Positions 52,844-61,811 of a stretch of DNA of 64,000 bases are shown here, piece by piece. The notes beneath the pieces were generated by a model. The model saw nothing but the letters and a program-made list of their open reading frames with translations. It was not told the origin of the DNA and did no database searches. Both the position numbers and the translations under genes were made by a program. The DNA is from Anaerolineae bacterium (lineage in GTDB: Bacteria; Chloroflexota; Anaerolineae; Aggregatilineales; UBA2796), in NCBI GenBank assembly GCA_019637615.1, contig JAHBVJ010000004.1:62001-126000 (forward strand), in the 5' to 3' direction. Position 1 is the first letter of the stretch. Each line of letters begins with the position of its first letter.

Positions 52844-55057
52844 TTACTTCGAGTTCGGCTCCGTGTGCTCAAGCTTCAAAAGGATGATGCCAAGCGGCGG
52901 GAGCGTCAGGGTTAAGCTGTGCTCAAAGCCATGCGATGTGACTGGCTCTGAACCAAGACCACCGCCGTTCCCGACATTGCTGCCCCCGTAGTAGGCCGAA
53001 TCGCTGTTGAGGAGTTCGATGTAGCGTCCCGCTTGTGGCACGCCGATGCGGTGATTGTAACGTACCACAGGCGTGAAGTTCAGCACGGCGACGATAAAGT
53101 TATTCTGGTCAGCGGCGAAGCGGATATAGGCGGCAGTGCTGTTCTGCGAGTCGTTGGCCTCGATCCAGCGGAAGCCTTTCCAGTCGAAATCAACCTCGTA
53201 CAAGGCTGGCTGTGTTTTGTAGAGGGCGTTCAGGTCGCGTATCCAGTTTTGCAGTTCCTCGTGGTTCTGCCAACCAAGCAACGACCAATCAAGGCTGCGT
53301 TCCTCGCTCCACTCGCTCCACTGACCGATTTCCGCGCCCATGAAGTTCAGCTTTTTGCCCGGATGCGTGTATTGATAGCCAAACAGCAAGCGCACGTTAG
53401 CGAACTTCTGCCACCAATCGCCAGACATCTTGTTGAGCAGCGACCCCTTCAGGTGAACCACTTCGTCATGGGAGATCGAAAGCACGAAATTCTCACTGAA
53501 GGCATACATCATCGAGAAGGTGATCTGGTTGTGATGGTAGTGACGATAGACGGGATCGAGCTTCATATAGTCGAGCGTGTCATGCATCCAACCCATGTTC
53601 CACTTGAGGGTGAAACCAAGACCGCCGAGATACGTTGGACGAGAGACCATAGGCCACGACGTAGACTCCTCGGCAATGGTGACTACGCCGGGGACTTCAC
53701 GGTAAACGACCTCGTTCAGCTCACGCAGAAAACTGATCGCCTCAAGGTTTTCGGCACCACCATGCTCGTTAGGAATCCACTGCCCTTCCTCACGTCCGAA
53801 GTTGAGATAGAGGACTGACGACACGGCATCGACCCGGAACCCGTCAACGTGATACTTCTTGAGCCAGAACAACGCATTTGAAAGCAAGAAGGTGCGGATT
53901 TCGGTGCGCCCATAGTTGAAGATGTAGGTGCCCCATTCAAGATGCTGCCCCTGACGCGGATCGGCATGTGAATAGAGATGTGTGCCATCAAAGTAACTGA
54001 GCGCGTGACCATCTTTGGCGAAGTGTGTCGGTACCCAGTCAAGGATGACGCTAAGGCCATGCTGATGGAGGTAATCGACGAAATACATGAAATCAGTCGG
54101 TGTCCCGTAGCGGCTGGTGGGCGCGAAATAACCGGTTGTCTGGTAGCCCCACGAGGCATCAAGCGGGTGTTCCGCGACAGGCAGCAATTCGACATGCGTG
54201 TAATTCAGACGCAATAAGTAATCGACAATCAGCGGCGCAAGTTCCCGATAGGTGTACCATGTGCCGTCGTCTTTTCGCTTCCATGAACCGAGGTGCATTT
54301 CATAAATCGTCATCGGCTCATTGAGCGCGTTGCGCTTGGTACGCGCCTCCATCCACGCTGCGTCACCCCACTCGTAACTATCGATATTTGCGACGATAGA
54401 GGCATTCTGTGGGCGCTTTTCGCAGTAGAAGCCAAAAGGATCGCTTTTACGCGCCTGATAGGCGGCTACATGCGATTTGACATCATAGCGATACAAGGCA
54501 CCTTCGCCTAGACCGGGAATGAATAACTCCCAAATGCCACTAGACCCCCGCATTTGCATAGGATGCACACGTTCGTCCCAACGGTTGAAATCGCCCACCA
54601 CACTGATGCGCCGTGCGTTCGGTGCCCAGACGGCAAAATTGACGCCCGATACCCCGTTCACTTCACGCAGATGGGCACCCATTTTCTCGTAGGCGTCTAG
54701 ATGCTGCCCCGCGTTGAACAGATAGATGTCATATTCCGTGAGCAGCGGCGGGAAGATATAGGGATCGTAGAAGGTTTCGGTGGCACCATCGAAGCCTTGC
54801 GCTTCATAGTGATAGGTCAGTGTGGTTGGATCACCTTCTAGCGTGATTTCGAAGAACCCTTCTTCGCGCACCCTCGTCATTTCATGGCTGGTGCCGCTGC
54901 TGTCGTTGACCACCCATAAAGTCTTGGCGGTTGGACGTAGGGCGCGGATCGTGACATGCTCGTCGTCGGCTGGATGGAGGCCGAGGATATCAAATGGCGC
55001 ACCATGATCCCCGTATACCAGCGCGTTGAGGGCATCCGGGTGAATATCAACGGTCAT
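52844..55057 (-). CDS. glgB: 1,4-alpha-glucan branching enzyme
   Basis: 737 residues, GH13 subfamily 8/9. An N-terminal CBM48-like pair (HPDALNALVYGDHGAPFDILGLHP, then FAVWAPNARRISVVGDFNRWDE) precedes the barrel: YTHVELLPVAEHPLDASWGYQTTGYFAP, nucleophile Asp in GFRVDAVSSVLYLNF, acid/base Glu in TIAEESTSWP and Asp in SHDEVVHLKGSL. It adds alpha-1,6 branches to glycogen. Amylosucrase at 33039 could supply linear glucan. ATG 55057 with AGGG upstream is preferred to a 34-residue extension rich in Arg/Leu. Confidence 0.95.
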   Translation of the reverse strand: MTVDIHPDALNALVYGDHGAPFDILGLHPADDEHVTIRALRPTAKTLWVVNDSSGTSHEMTRVREEGFFEITLEGDPTTLTYHYEAQGFDGATETFYDPYIFPPLLTEYDIYLFNAGQHLDAYEKMGAHLREVNGVSGVNFAVWAPNARRISVVGDFNRWDERVHPMQMRGSSGIWELFIPGLGEGALYRYDVKSHVAAYQARKSDPFGFYCEKRPQNASIVANIDSYEWGDAAWMEARTKRNALNEPMTIYEMHLGSWKRKDDGTWYTYRELAPLIVDYLLRLNYTHVELLPVAEHPLDASWGYQTTGYFAPTSRYGTPTDFMYFVDYLHQHGLSVILDWVPTHFAKDGHALSYFDGTHLYSHADPRQGQHLEWGTYIFNYGRTEIRTFLLSNALFWLKKYHVDGFRVDAVSSVLYLNFGREEGQWIPNEHGGAENLEAISFLRELNEVVYREVPGVVTIAEESTSWPMVSRPTYLGGLGFTLKWNMGWMHDTLDYMKLDPVYRHYHHNQITFSMMYAFSENFVLSISHDEVVHLKGSLLNKMSGDWWQKFANVRLLFGYQYTHPGKKLNFMGAEIGQWSEWSEERSLDWSLLGWQNHEELQNWIRDLNALYKTQPALYEVDFDWKGFRWIEANDSQNSTAAYIRFAADQNNFIVAVLNFTPVVRYNHRIGVPQAGRYIELLNSDSAYYGGSNVGNGGGLGSEPVTSHGFEHSLTLTLPPLGIILLKLEHTEPNSK

Positions 55058-55587
55058 GAAGGAACCCTGCAACTCTCTTGGTGAATAGGTTAATACGGGG
55101 ATTCTAAGACGTGTTAGAGGCAAACGCAAAGTACGGTATTGATTGGATGCGGTGAGCACTCTAACGGCTACTCGATGGTGCGGTGTCGTCCTAGCGGCAA
55201 ATGATCCTTTAAATGATCCAAGTCGCTGCGGCGAACGGGATCATTCGTCGATCATTATTATGTTCGTTCTGACGTTCTGCATAAGGTGATTGCGGTGATC
55301 CCGCACGAGCGCGTCTGTGACCGCAGCGTAGGCTCGTATGTATGAGGTGTATGCTCCTGTTACGCAGCGAAAAGAAGCAATGCTGAACGTAACTGGCGCT
55401 CTAGGAGCAGACTGCCACTGATGTTAAGGTACGGAACAGTCTAGTGGTCTGGAAAGAGGAACCGCCAAGTTCATCTCTTTCAAGACATAGAACTGCACGC
55501 TCCAATATTCTACTACAGTCTCAAAAGAAGTCAAGTGTTCGCTTATAAAAAAGCTGTAAATAATGTATAAAAAAGCCGTCCTGATTA
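55058..55587. other. Intergenic region with a TGATC repeat cluster
   Basis: About 530 bases between glgB and a kinase gene (both leftward). Apart from the repeats at 55200-55256 I see no gene or known RNA. The 3' part is AT-rich. Confidence 0.5.
55200..55256. repeat. AATGATCC / GGATCATT direct and inverted repeats
   Basis: AATGATCC occurs at 55200 and 55212, its inverse complement GGATCATT at 55238 and CGATCATT at 55249. The 12-mer AACGGGATCATT (55235-55246) is identical to 44314-44325. Confidence 0.75.
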
Positions 55588-57624
55588 TCAGTTCGGTTTG
55601 GTAAGGGGGAGCGGTGAGTTCAAGGGAAGCACCACGATAAAGGTTGTCCCGATCCCTTCGCGGCTCTCAAAGGTGATGTGCCCATTATGGGCATCGACGG
55701 CACGTTTGGCGATTGCCAAGCCCAACCCTGTGCCCGTAATCCTCCCGACATTTTGCGCCCGATGGAATGACTCGAAGATATGCTCTTGATCTTTCGGCGG
55801 GATACCTATGCCCTGATCCGTCACCCGGAACGTCGCATTCACGGTGTCACACGTCAATTCGAACCGCACTTCGCTTTTTTCCGGCGAGTATTTAATGGCG
55901 TTCGTGATCAAGTTAGGGAGAATGTGCCGCAACAGCTTTTCATCCATGAGCGCTTCGTTACAGTTGCCTTGGGTGATATAGGCAATAGTATGTGTCGTCA
56001 CCCGCAGCTCATCAACGAGTTCTCGACAGAAGGCATCTAGATTTAGCGGCGCTGGCTCGCACTTCAGACGCCCCGCAGTGGCCTTACCCAAGGTGAGTAT
56101 TTCATCCATGAGCTGTGTCATCTGGGTGATGGCTTGTTGAATGCGGTCAAACCGTTTGTTACGCTCCGTTTCGTTGAGCTTATCAATATGCTGCCGCAGA
56201 ATCCATGATGCCGTCGAGATCGTGGTGAGCGGCGTACGGAACTCGTGGGAGGTCATGGAAATGAAACGCGATTTCAGCTCGTTGAGTTCCTTCTCTTTTT
56301 CGAGCGCGTTACGTAAGTCTTCCTCAGCTTGGCGGCGCAAAGTGACATCGCGCACACTGCAAATAATAAGATTTTGCTGACCTTCGAATTCAGCTACATG
56401 CGCAAGCGCAGCTTCTGCCATGAAGGTGGAACCATCCCCACGATAGGCAAGGAAATCGATGCGTTGGGAGCGACTCTCGGCACTTACTTGTCGAAGCGCC
56501 ACATCAACCATCGGTAATTGATTCGGCTCCATCAGTTTGTGGATTGACTGACCACTTACTTCATACGGGATACCGAAAAGCTGACTAAACGCCGGATTAG
56601 TCTGATAGATGATGCCGTCGGCGTGGATTACTAGGATCGCGTCACTGCTGTTGTTAAGGAGAATCTCCACGTTGTCTTTGGCACGTTGAAGTTCAGCAGT
56701 ACGCAGGGCAACGCGCGATTCAAGCTCGGCAGCATGATGATTGATTTCCTCGTAAAGCTGCATCGATTCGATAACAGCAGCAGCACGTTCCGCAAAGGCT
56801 TTGAGGATGCGCAGGTCTAACTCACTGAAGGCGTTAGATCTTACACTTTGCAAATCTAGGACGCCGAGAACGCCTTTTTGCGTTTGCAAAGGAATCGCTA
56901 ACTCTGACCGTGTATCATACTCATTGGGAACATAGTTAGCATGTACGGCTACATCCGGTGCGTAGACGATCTTTTCGGTTCTGATCGCCTCTGGAACAAT
57001 TCCCGCCCCATCCAAAAATATAGGCGCATCGGTGACGATCTGCTGTTTACCTGCCCGCGCCACACGGCGAATCTGGCGACGGTCTTTGTCCACCAGCATC
57101 AGTCCACAATCGGCTTTGACAAATTCGGTAACCACGGCTTGGACGATTTGTTGACTTAGCTTGAGGAGGCTATCGGCGTTGAACAGATAGGAAACAGCAT
57201 TGTACAGCGCGCGTAATTCGTGTTGAACGCCACGATGTTGACGGCGGTCATCGGCCTCTTGTAATTCGCGTTTGAGTGCGGGAATCAGCCGGGTGAGGTG
57301 ATTTTTGGCGAAAAAGTCGTGAGCGCCTGACCGCATCGAATCTACGGCAGCATCTTCACCGACCGTACCAGAAATGATAATGAACGGCAGATCAATTTCT
57401 TTGCGTTGTAGCACCCGCAATGCAGCAGGCGCGCTGAATTCCGGCATGGAATAATCAGACAAGATGATATCCCATGAGCGTGTGTCAAGAGATTCTTCCA
57501 TCGCTGCCTCTGTTTGTACACGCTCATACTCAACAGCATACCCACCGCGTTTCAATTCCCGCAGTAGCATTGCCGCATCATCTTCAGAATCTTCAACAAT
57601 CAATACACGCAATGGAATGCTCAT
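55588..57624 (-). CDS. REC-GAF-PAS sensor histidine kinase
   Basis: 678 residues, soluble. An N-terminal receiver (1-125, phospho-acceptor Asp57 in IILSDYSMPEFSA), a GAF domain (about 145-290), a coiled-coil, a PAS domain (about 318-440: ILLNNSSDAILVIHADGIIYQTNPAFSQLFG), then HisKA with His460 in MTSHEFRTPLTTIS and an ATPase domain: LRHILPNLITNAIKYSPEKSE, VTDQGIGIPPKDQEHIFESFHR and GTGLGLAIAKRAVDAHNG. A receiver before the sensor part suggests control by another kinase. No partner regulator is adjacent. Confidence 0.94.
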   Translation of the reverse strand: MSIPLRVLIVEDSEDDAAMLLRELKRGGYAVEYERVQTEAAMEESLDTRSWDIILSDYSMPEFSAPAALRVLQRKEIDLPFIIISGTVGEDAAVDSMRSGAHDFFAKNHLTRLIPALKRELQEADDRRQHRGVQHELRALYNAVSYLFNADSLLKLSQQIVQAVVTEFVKADCGLMLVDKDRRQIRRVARAGKQQIVTDAPIFLDGAGIVPEAIRTEKIVYAPDVAVHANYVPNEYDTRSELAIPLQTQKGVLGVLDLQSVRSNAFSELDLRILKAFAERAAAVIESMQLYEEINHHAAELESRVALRTAELQRAKDNVEILLNNSSDAILVIHADGIIYQTNPAFSQLFGIPYEVSGQSIHKLMEPNQLPMVDVALRQVSAESRSQRIDFLAYRGDGSTFMAEAALAHVAEFEGQQNLIICSVRDVTLRRQAEEDLRNALEKEKELNELKSRFISMTSHEFRTPLTTISTASWILRQHIDKLNETERNKRFDRIQQAITQMTQLMDEILTLGKATAGRLKCEPAPLNLDAFCRELVDELRVTTHTIAYITQGNCNEALMDEKLLRHILPNLITNAIKYSPEKSEVRFELTCDTVNATFRVTDQGIGIPPKDQEHIFESFHRAQNVGRITGTGLGLAIAKRAVDAHNGHITFESREGIGTTFIVVLPLNSPLPLTKPN

Positions 57625-57879
57625 AACCGTATTTCCATCCGAACTCGCCGTAGAGAATTCGGCATCTATGTCCTACACCAAAACACTGTGCTGTTCGATT
57701 CTTGGGAAATGATTGGGCTGCTCGTCCTTAGCAACTGCTACCTTGCAACCAGCCTTGTCACAAGGCATATAATCAAGCCCACGGCTTGAGAGGTGTCGGT
57801 GATTTAAGGGAAAGTGACCACGTGCGTAACAGGCAGGTTGGAGGTAGGCGATGAGAATGGGTCACAATTGGTGACAGTG

Positions 57880-57897
57880 TTATCAACATTATCAACA
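57880..57897 (+). repeat. Tandem TTATCAACA pair
   Basis: TTATCAACA is repeated exactly, head to tail. It differs from the DnaA-box consensus TTATNCACA by one base. A GTCAC-AATTG-GTGAC dyad lies just before (57861-57875). Origin function is not claimed; these may be a regulator's sites. Confidence 0.6.
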
Positions 57898-58214
57898 TCT
57901 GAGATAGATGGCGAAGCGATATACATATATTCAAGACCTGTCTAAGTGAATAGTAGACATCCGATAACCACGCTTCCTAATATCGTCGATTATGTTCGAA
58001 ATCTTACATCGATACGAAGACAAATCGTTTCGAGTATTAGGATTGATATAAATATGTAACGCCGATGATCAGTTTGAAGAATAGTCTACATCTCTCATAA
58101 CGGATACACGGCGACCCGTATGATGATATGGTTGGTGCAATCGGGCTAAGTAAGAATGACACATATACAGGGTAATTATATTATATCTTGCAATAAATGA
58201 TCGCGCTGGTTGAG

Positions 58215-58230
58215 GTCATTATATAATGAC
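58215..58230. promoter_or_regulatory. 16-base perfect palindrome
   Basis: GTCATTATATAATGAC equals its own inverse complement. It contains TATAAT on both strands, so a protein bound here would also cover a possible -10 box. Confidence 0.65.
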
Positions 58231-58345
58231 TGGAATTCTCTGCCAAGCGTGCTCATGCACGACTACAGGGTATTTCATTAAGATACCCTTAAAATAACCC
58301 CCAACGAAGACTATCGCTGCAACTTGCAGACGTTAATTCCTTGAA

Positions 58346-58367
58346 AATTATGCACAAATTATGCACA
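58346..58367. repeat. 11-base tandem direct repeat
   Basis: AATTATGCACA is repeated exactly head to tail. The second copy contains the first ATG of the HAD reading frame, which supports the downstream GTG start at 58457 over that ATG. Confidence 0.7.
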
Positions 58368-58456
58368 ATTACGCTGCTACGAGCATAAAGTTAGCCGTAA
58401 TCTTCCTCGCCATGATGATCCGCGGACAAGCAGATAATACACAGGAGCAGTACAAC

Positions 58457-59278
58457 GTGCCATCTTCTATTGACGGCTTCATTTTCGATCTGGATGGTAC
58501 AGTTTATCTGGGAGACCATGCACTGCCCGGTGCGGTCGAAGGCATCAGCGCGCTGCGGCGACTCGGCAAGCGAGCGTTGTTCGTCAGTAATAAGCCACTT
58601 GAGCCGCGCGACGCCTACGCCCGCAAATTGACACGCTTAGGTATCCCGACACCACCCGATGACGTAATCACATCGGGCTTTGTGCTTGGGTATCACCTCG
58701 CCAAGACAGCGCCGCAGCTCAATTTGTATGTGATCGGTGAGGCAAACCTGCACGCCGAATTGCGCGGGCACGGTCTGAAGATTCTCAACGAGTTTATCGC
58801 ACAAGATCCTAAGGAAGTGATCAGCCCCGATGGCGTGGACGCCGTTGTGGTCGCCTTTGACCGGACTTTGGATTACCGGAAGCTGAACACGGCGTATCAG
58901 GCGTTAATGCGCGGGGCACACTTCTTCGCAACCAACGCGGATAAAACGTGCCCGATGCCCGGTGGCGCTATTCCTGACGCGGGCGGCACCATCGCGGCGT
59001 TGGAACACATGACGGGACGCAAGGTTGAACTACTAGCAGGTAAGCCTTCGACATTGATCATTAATGTCGCCTTGGAGCGCTTGGGCGTGCCCGCCGGACA
59101 GGTGATGATGGTGGGTGATCGGCTGGAGACAGACATCTTCATGGGGCAGCAAGCGGGCATGATCACGGCGGTGACGTTGACAGGCGTTTCTAAGCGCGAA
59201 GATGTTGCGAAAATGGAAACGCCGCCGACTTACGTGATCGAAAATCTCAGCGAATTACCCGCACTCATCGGGAGATGA
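58457..59278 (+). CDS. HAD-IIA phosphatase (NagD / glycerol-phosphate phosphatase-like)
   Basis: 273 residues. Motif I FDLDGTVYLGDHALPG with nucleophile Asp11 and Asp13, motif II FVSNKPLE, motif III LAGKPSTLII, motif IV MVGDRLETDIFMG, with a IIA cap between. Related to the gene at 27623 but with a different cap and motif II. GTG 58457 has AGGAG nine bases upstream; longer ATG starts run through a repeat and encode a hydrophobic stretch without homology. It is followed at 185 bases by a UgpBAE-like transporter, which suggests glycerol-3-phosphate or a sugar phosphate as substrate. Confidence 0.88.
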   Translation: MPSSIDGFIFDLDGTVYLGDHALPGAVEGISALRRLGKRALFVSNKPLEPRDAYARKLTRLGIPTPPDDVITSGFVLGYHLAKTAPQLNLYVIGEANLHAELRGHGLKILNEFIAQDPKEVISPDGVDAVVVAFDRTLDYRKLNTAYQALMRGAHFFATNADKTCPMPGGAIPDAGGTIAALEHMTGRKVELLAGKPSTLIINVALERLGVPAGQVMMVGDRLETDIFMGQQAGMITAVTLTGVSKREDVAKMETPPTYVIENLSELPALIGR

Positions 59279-59282
59279 CTTG

Positions 59283-59313
59283 TTGGCACTTCCGCAAAAA
59301 ACGGTGTTATACT
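59283..59313 (+). promoter_or_regulatory. Possible promoter of the ugp-like operon
   Basis: TTGGCA (59283-59288) and TATACT (59308-59313) with a 19-base spacer, five bases after the HAD stop. The leader to ATG 59464 would be about 145 bases. Confidence 0.4.
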
Positions 59314-59405
59314 CTCCAATGTTAAGACTACAACATCAGTGATCATAGATACTTAATGATTGTGTAGTGTTTACTTAATAGATCCTCTTTACAATACCTG
59401 ACGGT

Positions 59406-59417
59406 GTTGTGAACAAC
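59406..59417. promoter_or_regulatory. Short dyad in the ugp-like leader
   Basis: GTTGT-GA-ACAAC, five-base arms, between the possible promoter and the SBP gene. An operator for a LacI-type or similar regulator is possible. TACTTAAT also occurs twice nearby (about 59350 and 59371). Confidence 0.35.
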
Positions 59418-59463
59418 GTCGTCGATACTCGCTTCGATGGCACTTCAATAGGAGATTTTGGTA

Positions 59464-60801
59464 ATGTCGAAAAGAAAGTTAATCGCGCTCTTCTTAGTTG
59501 TTGGTTTGTGTGCGATGGCGATCCCCTCGTTCCAGCCAGCACATGCAGCGGTCGAGATCACGTTCTGGCACGCTATGACCGGCAATAACCAGAACATCGT
59601 CACCGCCCTCGTTGACAAATTCAACGCCTCTCAGTCCGACATTCATGTTACGGAGCAGAACAAGGGCAGCAGCTACAACGATGAGCTGAATGCGGTCATC
59701 GCCGCTTCGCAGCAGCAGCAAGGCCCGAACGTCGCCCAGATCTTCGACCTTGGCACGCCGCTGGCAATCGACTCCGGCTTCTTCACACCCGTTGAATCCA
59801 TCCTCTCGGCGGATCAACTGGCGAAGATCAAGGACGACGTAGCTGCCCCGATCCTGTCGTACTTCACCGTGGGTGGCAAGCTGTACTCGTTGCCGTGGAA
59901 CAACTCCAACCCGCTGCTGTACTACAACAAGGACATGTTCAAGGCCGCTGGTCTGGACGAAAACAAGCCTCCCGCGACATGGCAGGAACTTGAAGAAGAC
60001 TGCGCCAAGATCATGGCAGCGAACGCCGCGCCGAATTGCATCAGTATGCAGATTTACGGCTGGTTCTTCGAGCAGTGGATGGCCTTGCAAGGCGCTGAAC
60101 TGGCAAACAATGGCAATGGTCGCGCTGACCGCGCCACCGAGACCAACCTGACCAGCGACGCCGCCAAGAACATTCTGAGCTTCTGGAAAGACCTGTCCGA
60201 TAAGGGTTACTGGATTTCCACCGGCAAGTTGGAAGATGGCAACGGTGCCAAGCAAATTTTCGCCTCCAAGCAAGCTGCATTCGTCATTGACAGCACAGGT
60301 TCGCTGCGTGGTCTGACTCAGAACGCCAAGGACGGCGGCTTTGAGTTGGGCACGGGCTTCATGCCTGCGAACGCCGACATCGAGCGCGTAGGCGTGATCA
60401 TCGGTGGTGCCAGCCTATGGATCGGCGCGGGTCACCCTGACGAGCAGAATCAGGCCGCCGCGACGTTCGTCAACTGGCTGCTGCAACCGGAACAGATGGC
60501 GGAGTGGCACAAGGGCACGGGCTATCTGCCGATCACCAAGAGCGCTCAGGCAGTGCTGGAAAGCGATGGCTGGTTCAAGGATAACCCGAACCTGAAGACC
60601 GCCGTTGACCAGCTCAACGCCGCCCAAGCCACCAGCGCTACGGCTGGCGCGCTGATGGGGCCGTTCCCGCAGATTCGCACGATCGTCGATCAGGCGATTC
60701 AGGCAGTCACGTCGGGTACGAGCGTCGATGATGCTCTCACTGAGGCCAAGACACAGGCGGACGCCGCCCTAGCTGATTACAACAGCCGCCTCACCAAGTA
60801 G
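59464..60801 (+). CDS. ugpB: ABC sugar-type binding protein, UgpB-like
   Basis: 445 residues of SBP family 1. A signal peptide (RKLIALFLVVGLCAMAIPSF) is followed by VEITFWHAMTGNNQNIVTALVDKFNASQSD. SYNDELNAVIAASQQQQGPNVAQIFDLGT, SLPWNNSNPLLYYNKDMFKAAGL and PATWQELEEDCAKI match UgpB, which binds glycerol-3-phosphate or glycerophosphodiesters. No lipobox Cys is evident. ATG 59464 has AGGAG nine bases upstream. A hairpin separates it from the permease genes, which fits higher expression of the binding protein. Substrate is inferred from family resemblance. Confidence 0.88.
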   Translation: MSKRKLIALFLVVGLCAMAIPSFQPAHAAVEITFWHAMTGNNQNIVTALVDKFNASQSDIHVTEQNKGSSYNDELNAVIAASQQQQGPNVAQIFDLGTPLAIDSGFFTPVESILSADQLAKIKDDVAAPILSYFTVGGKLYSLPWNNSNPLLYYNKDMFKAAGLDENKPPATWQELEEDCAKIMAANAAPNCISMQIYGWFFEQWMALQGAELANNGNGRADRATETNLTSDAAKNILSFWKDLSDKGYWISTGKLEDGNGAKQIFASKQAAFVIDSTGSLRGLTQNAKDGGFELGTGFMPANADIERVGVIIGGASLWIGAGHPDEQNQAAATFVNWLLQPEQMAEWHKGTGYLPITKSAQAVLESDGWFKDNPNLKTAVDQLNAAQATSATAGALMGPFPQIRTIVDQAIQAVTSGTSVDDALTEAKTQADAALADYNSRLTK

Positions 60802-60819
60802 ATTTCGCTTCTCTCTAGC

Positions 60820-60857
60820 GTGTGCCACCCGTACCAATTGGTGTGTGGGTGGCACAC
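60820..60857 (+). promoter_or_regulatory. Intra-operon hairpin between binding protein and permease
   Basis: GTGTGCCACCC and GGGTGGCACAC form a perfect 11-pair stem with a 16-base loop and no T-run. In SBP operons such hairpins usually stabilise the upstream mRNA and lower permease expression. Confidence 0.6.
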
Positions 60858-60887
60858 CGACAACGATTTAGAAAAAAGTGATTTTCT

Positions 60888-61811
60888 ATGCAAAGTGTCT
60901 TTCGCAATCGTTGGCTCCCGTATCTGCTCTTGCTGCCGACGATTATTATCCTCGTGATGTTTTTGTATTATCCAATCCTCAGTACGTTTCAGTTAAGTTT
61001 GTTTCAGGCTGCCCCCAATGGCCTCGATTTGACTTACGTTGGCACGGACAACTTCGCGCGGCTGCTCGATCCCAAGATCACGATGAACGAGAAGACCGGC
61101 AGTCTTCAGCTCAAAGGGGAATATTTCTTTGTGCTAGGGCGTTCGCTGCTATTTTCGGTGATCATTGTTGGTGGGGGGTTGGCGCTGGCACTAGGATTGG
61201 CGATGCTGGCGAACCAGAAGGTGGTCGGCATTCGGTTCTACCGCACCCTGCTGATCTGGCCTTACGCGATCTCACCCGCGATTGCCGGGGTAGTATTCCT
61301 ATTCATGTTTAACCCCGTTGGCGTAGTGAATTACACCTTTAACTCGATCTTTCATGTGCGCCCCAACTGGCTCGGCGATCCTATTTTGACGCCAGCGTTG
61401 GTGATCGCGGCTTCGATCTGGAAAAACCTCGGCTATAACATGATTTTCTATCTGGCGGGCTTGCAGAATATTCCGGGCGATCTGCTGGAAGCCGCCGCCA
61501 TTGACGGGGCGAATCGGTGGCAGCGCTTCCAGAAAATCACGCTGCCACTGCTGTCGCCGTTCACCTTTTTCTTGCTGATCACGAACCTGACGTATTCATT
61601 CTTCGATATTTTCGGCACGGTAGATGTGTTGGCAGGGCCGGGGCCGAAGAATTCCACGACAGTGCTGATCTACAATTTGTATCAAGACCTGCAAGTCAAT
61701 CATTCGACGGGCATGGCGGCGGCACAGTCGGTGCTATTGTTTGCGTTGGTCGCTTTCATCACGTTCATGCAATTCCGCACACGCGAAGGCAGGGTGGCTT
61801 ATGGCGCTTGA
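60888..61811 (+). CDS. ugpA: ABC transporter permease, UgpA-like
   Basis: 307 residues, six transmembrane helices. The permease EAA loop is [28 protein letters not shown]-like (here [21 protein letters not shown], about residues 195-215), which docks the ATPase. [30 protein letters not shown] and [28 protein letters not shown] fit the UgpA/MalF branch. The stop overlaps the next start region (ugpE ATG at 61801) by 11 bases. The ATPase (UgpC/MsmK type) is not in the window and may be shared from elsewhere. Confidence 0.9.
   Translation: [307 protein letters not shown]

Larger units (their letters stand above)
57625..58456. other. Long AT-rich regulatory spacer
   Basis: About 830 bases with no credible gene, clearly more AT-rich than neighbours. 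It separates the leftward kinase gene from the rightward HAD gene. Distinct elements inside it are listed separately: a tandem TTATCAACA pair, a 16-base palindrome, an 11-base tandem repeat, and a short dyad GGGTAT/ATACCC (58268-58288). Confidence 0.6.

Noticed and set aside
57880..57897. Replication origin suggested by TTATCAACA pair in AT-rich DNA
   Set aside because: Only two imperfect DnaA-box-like sites, and no dnaA, dnaN or gyrB nearby. Kept only as a repeat.
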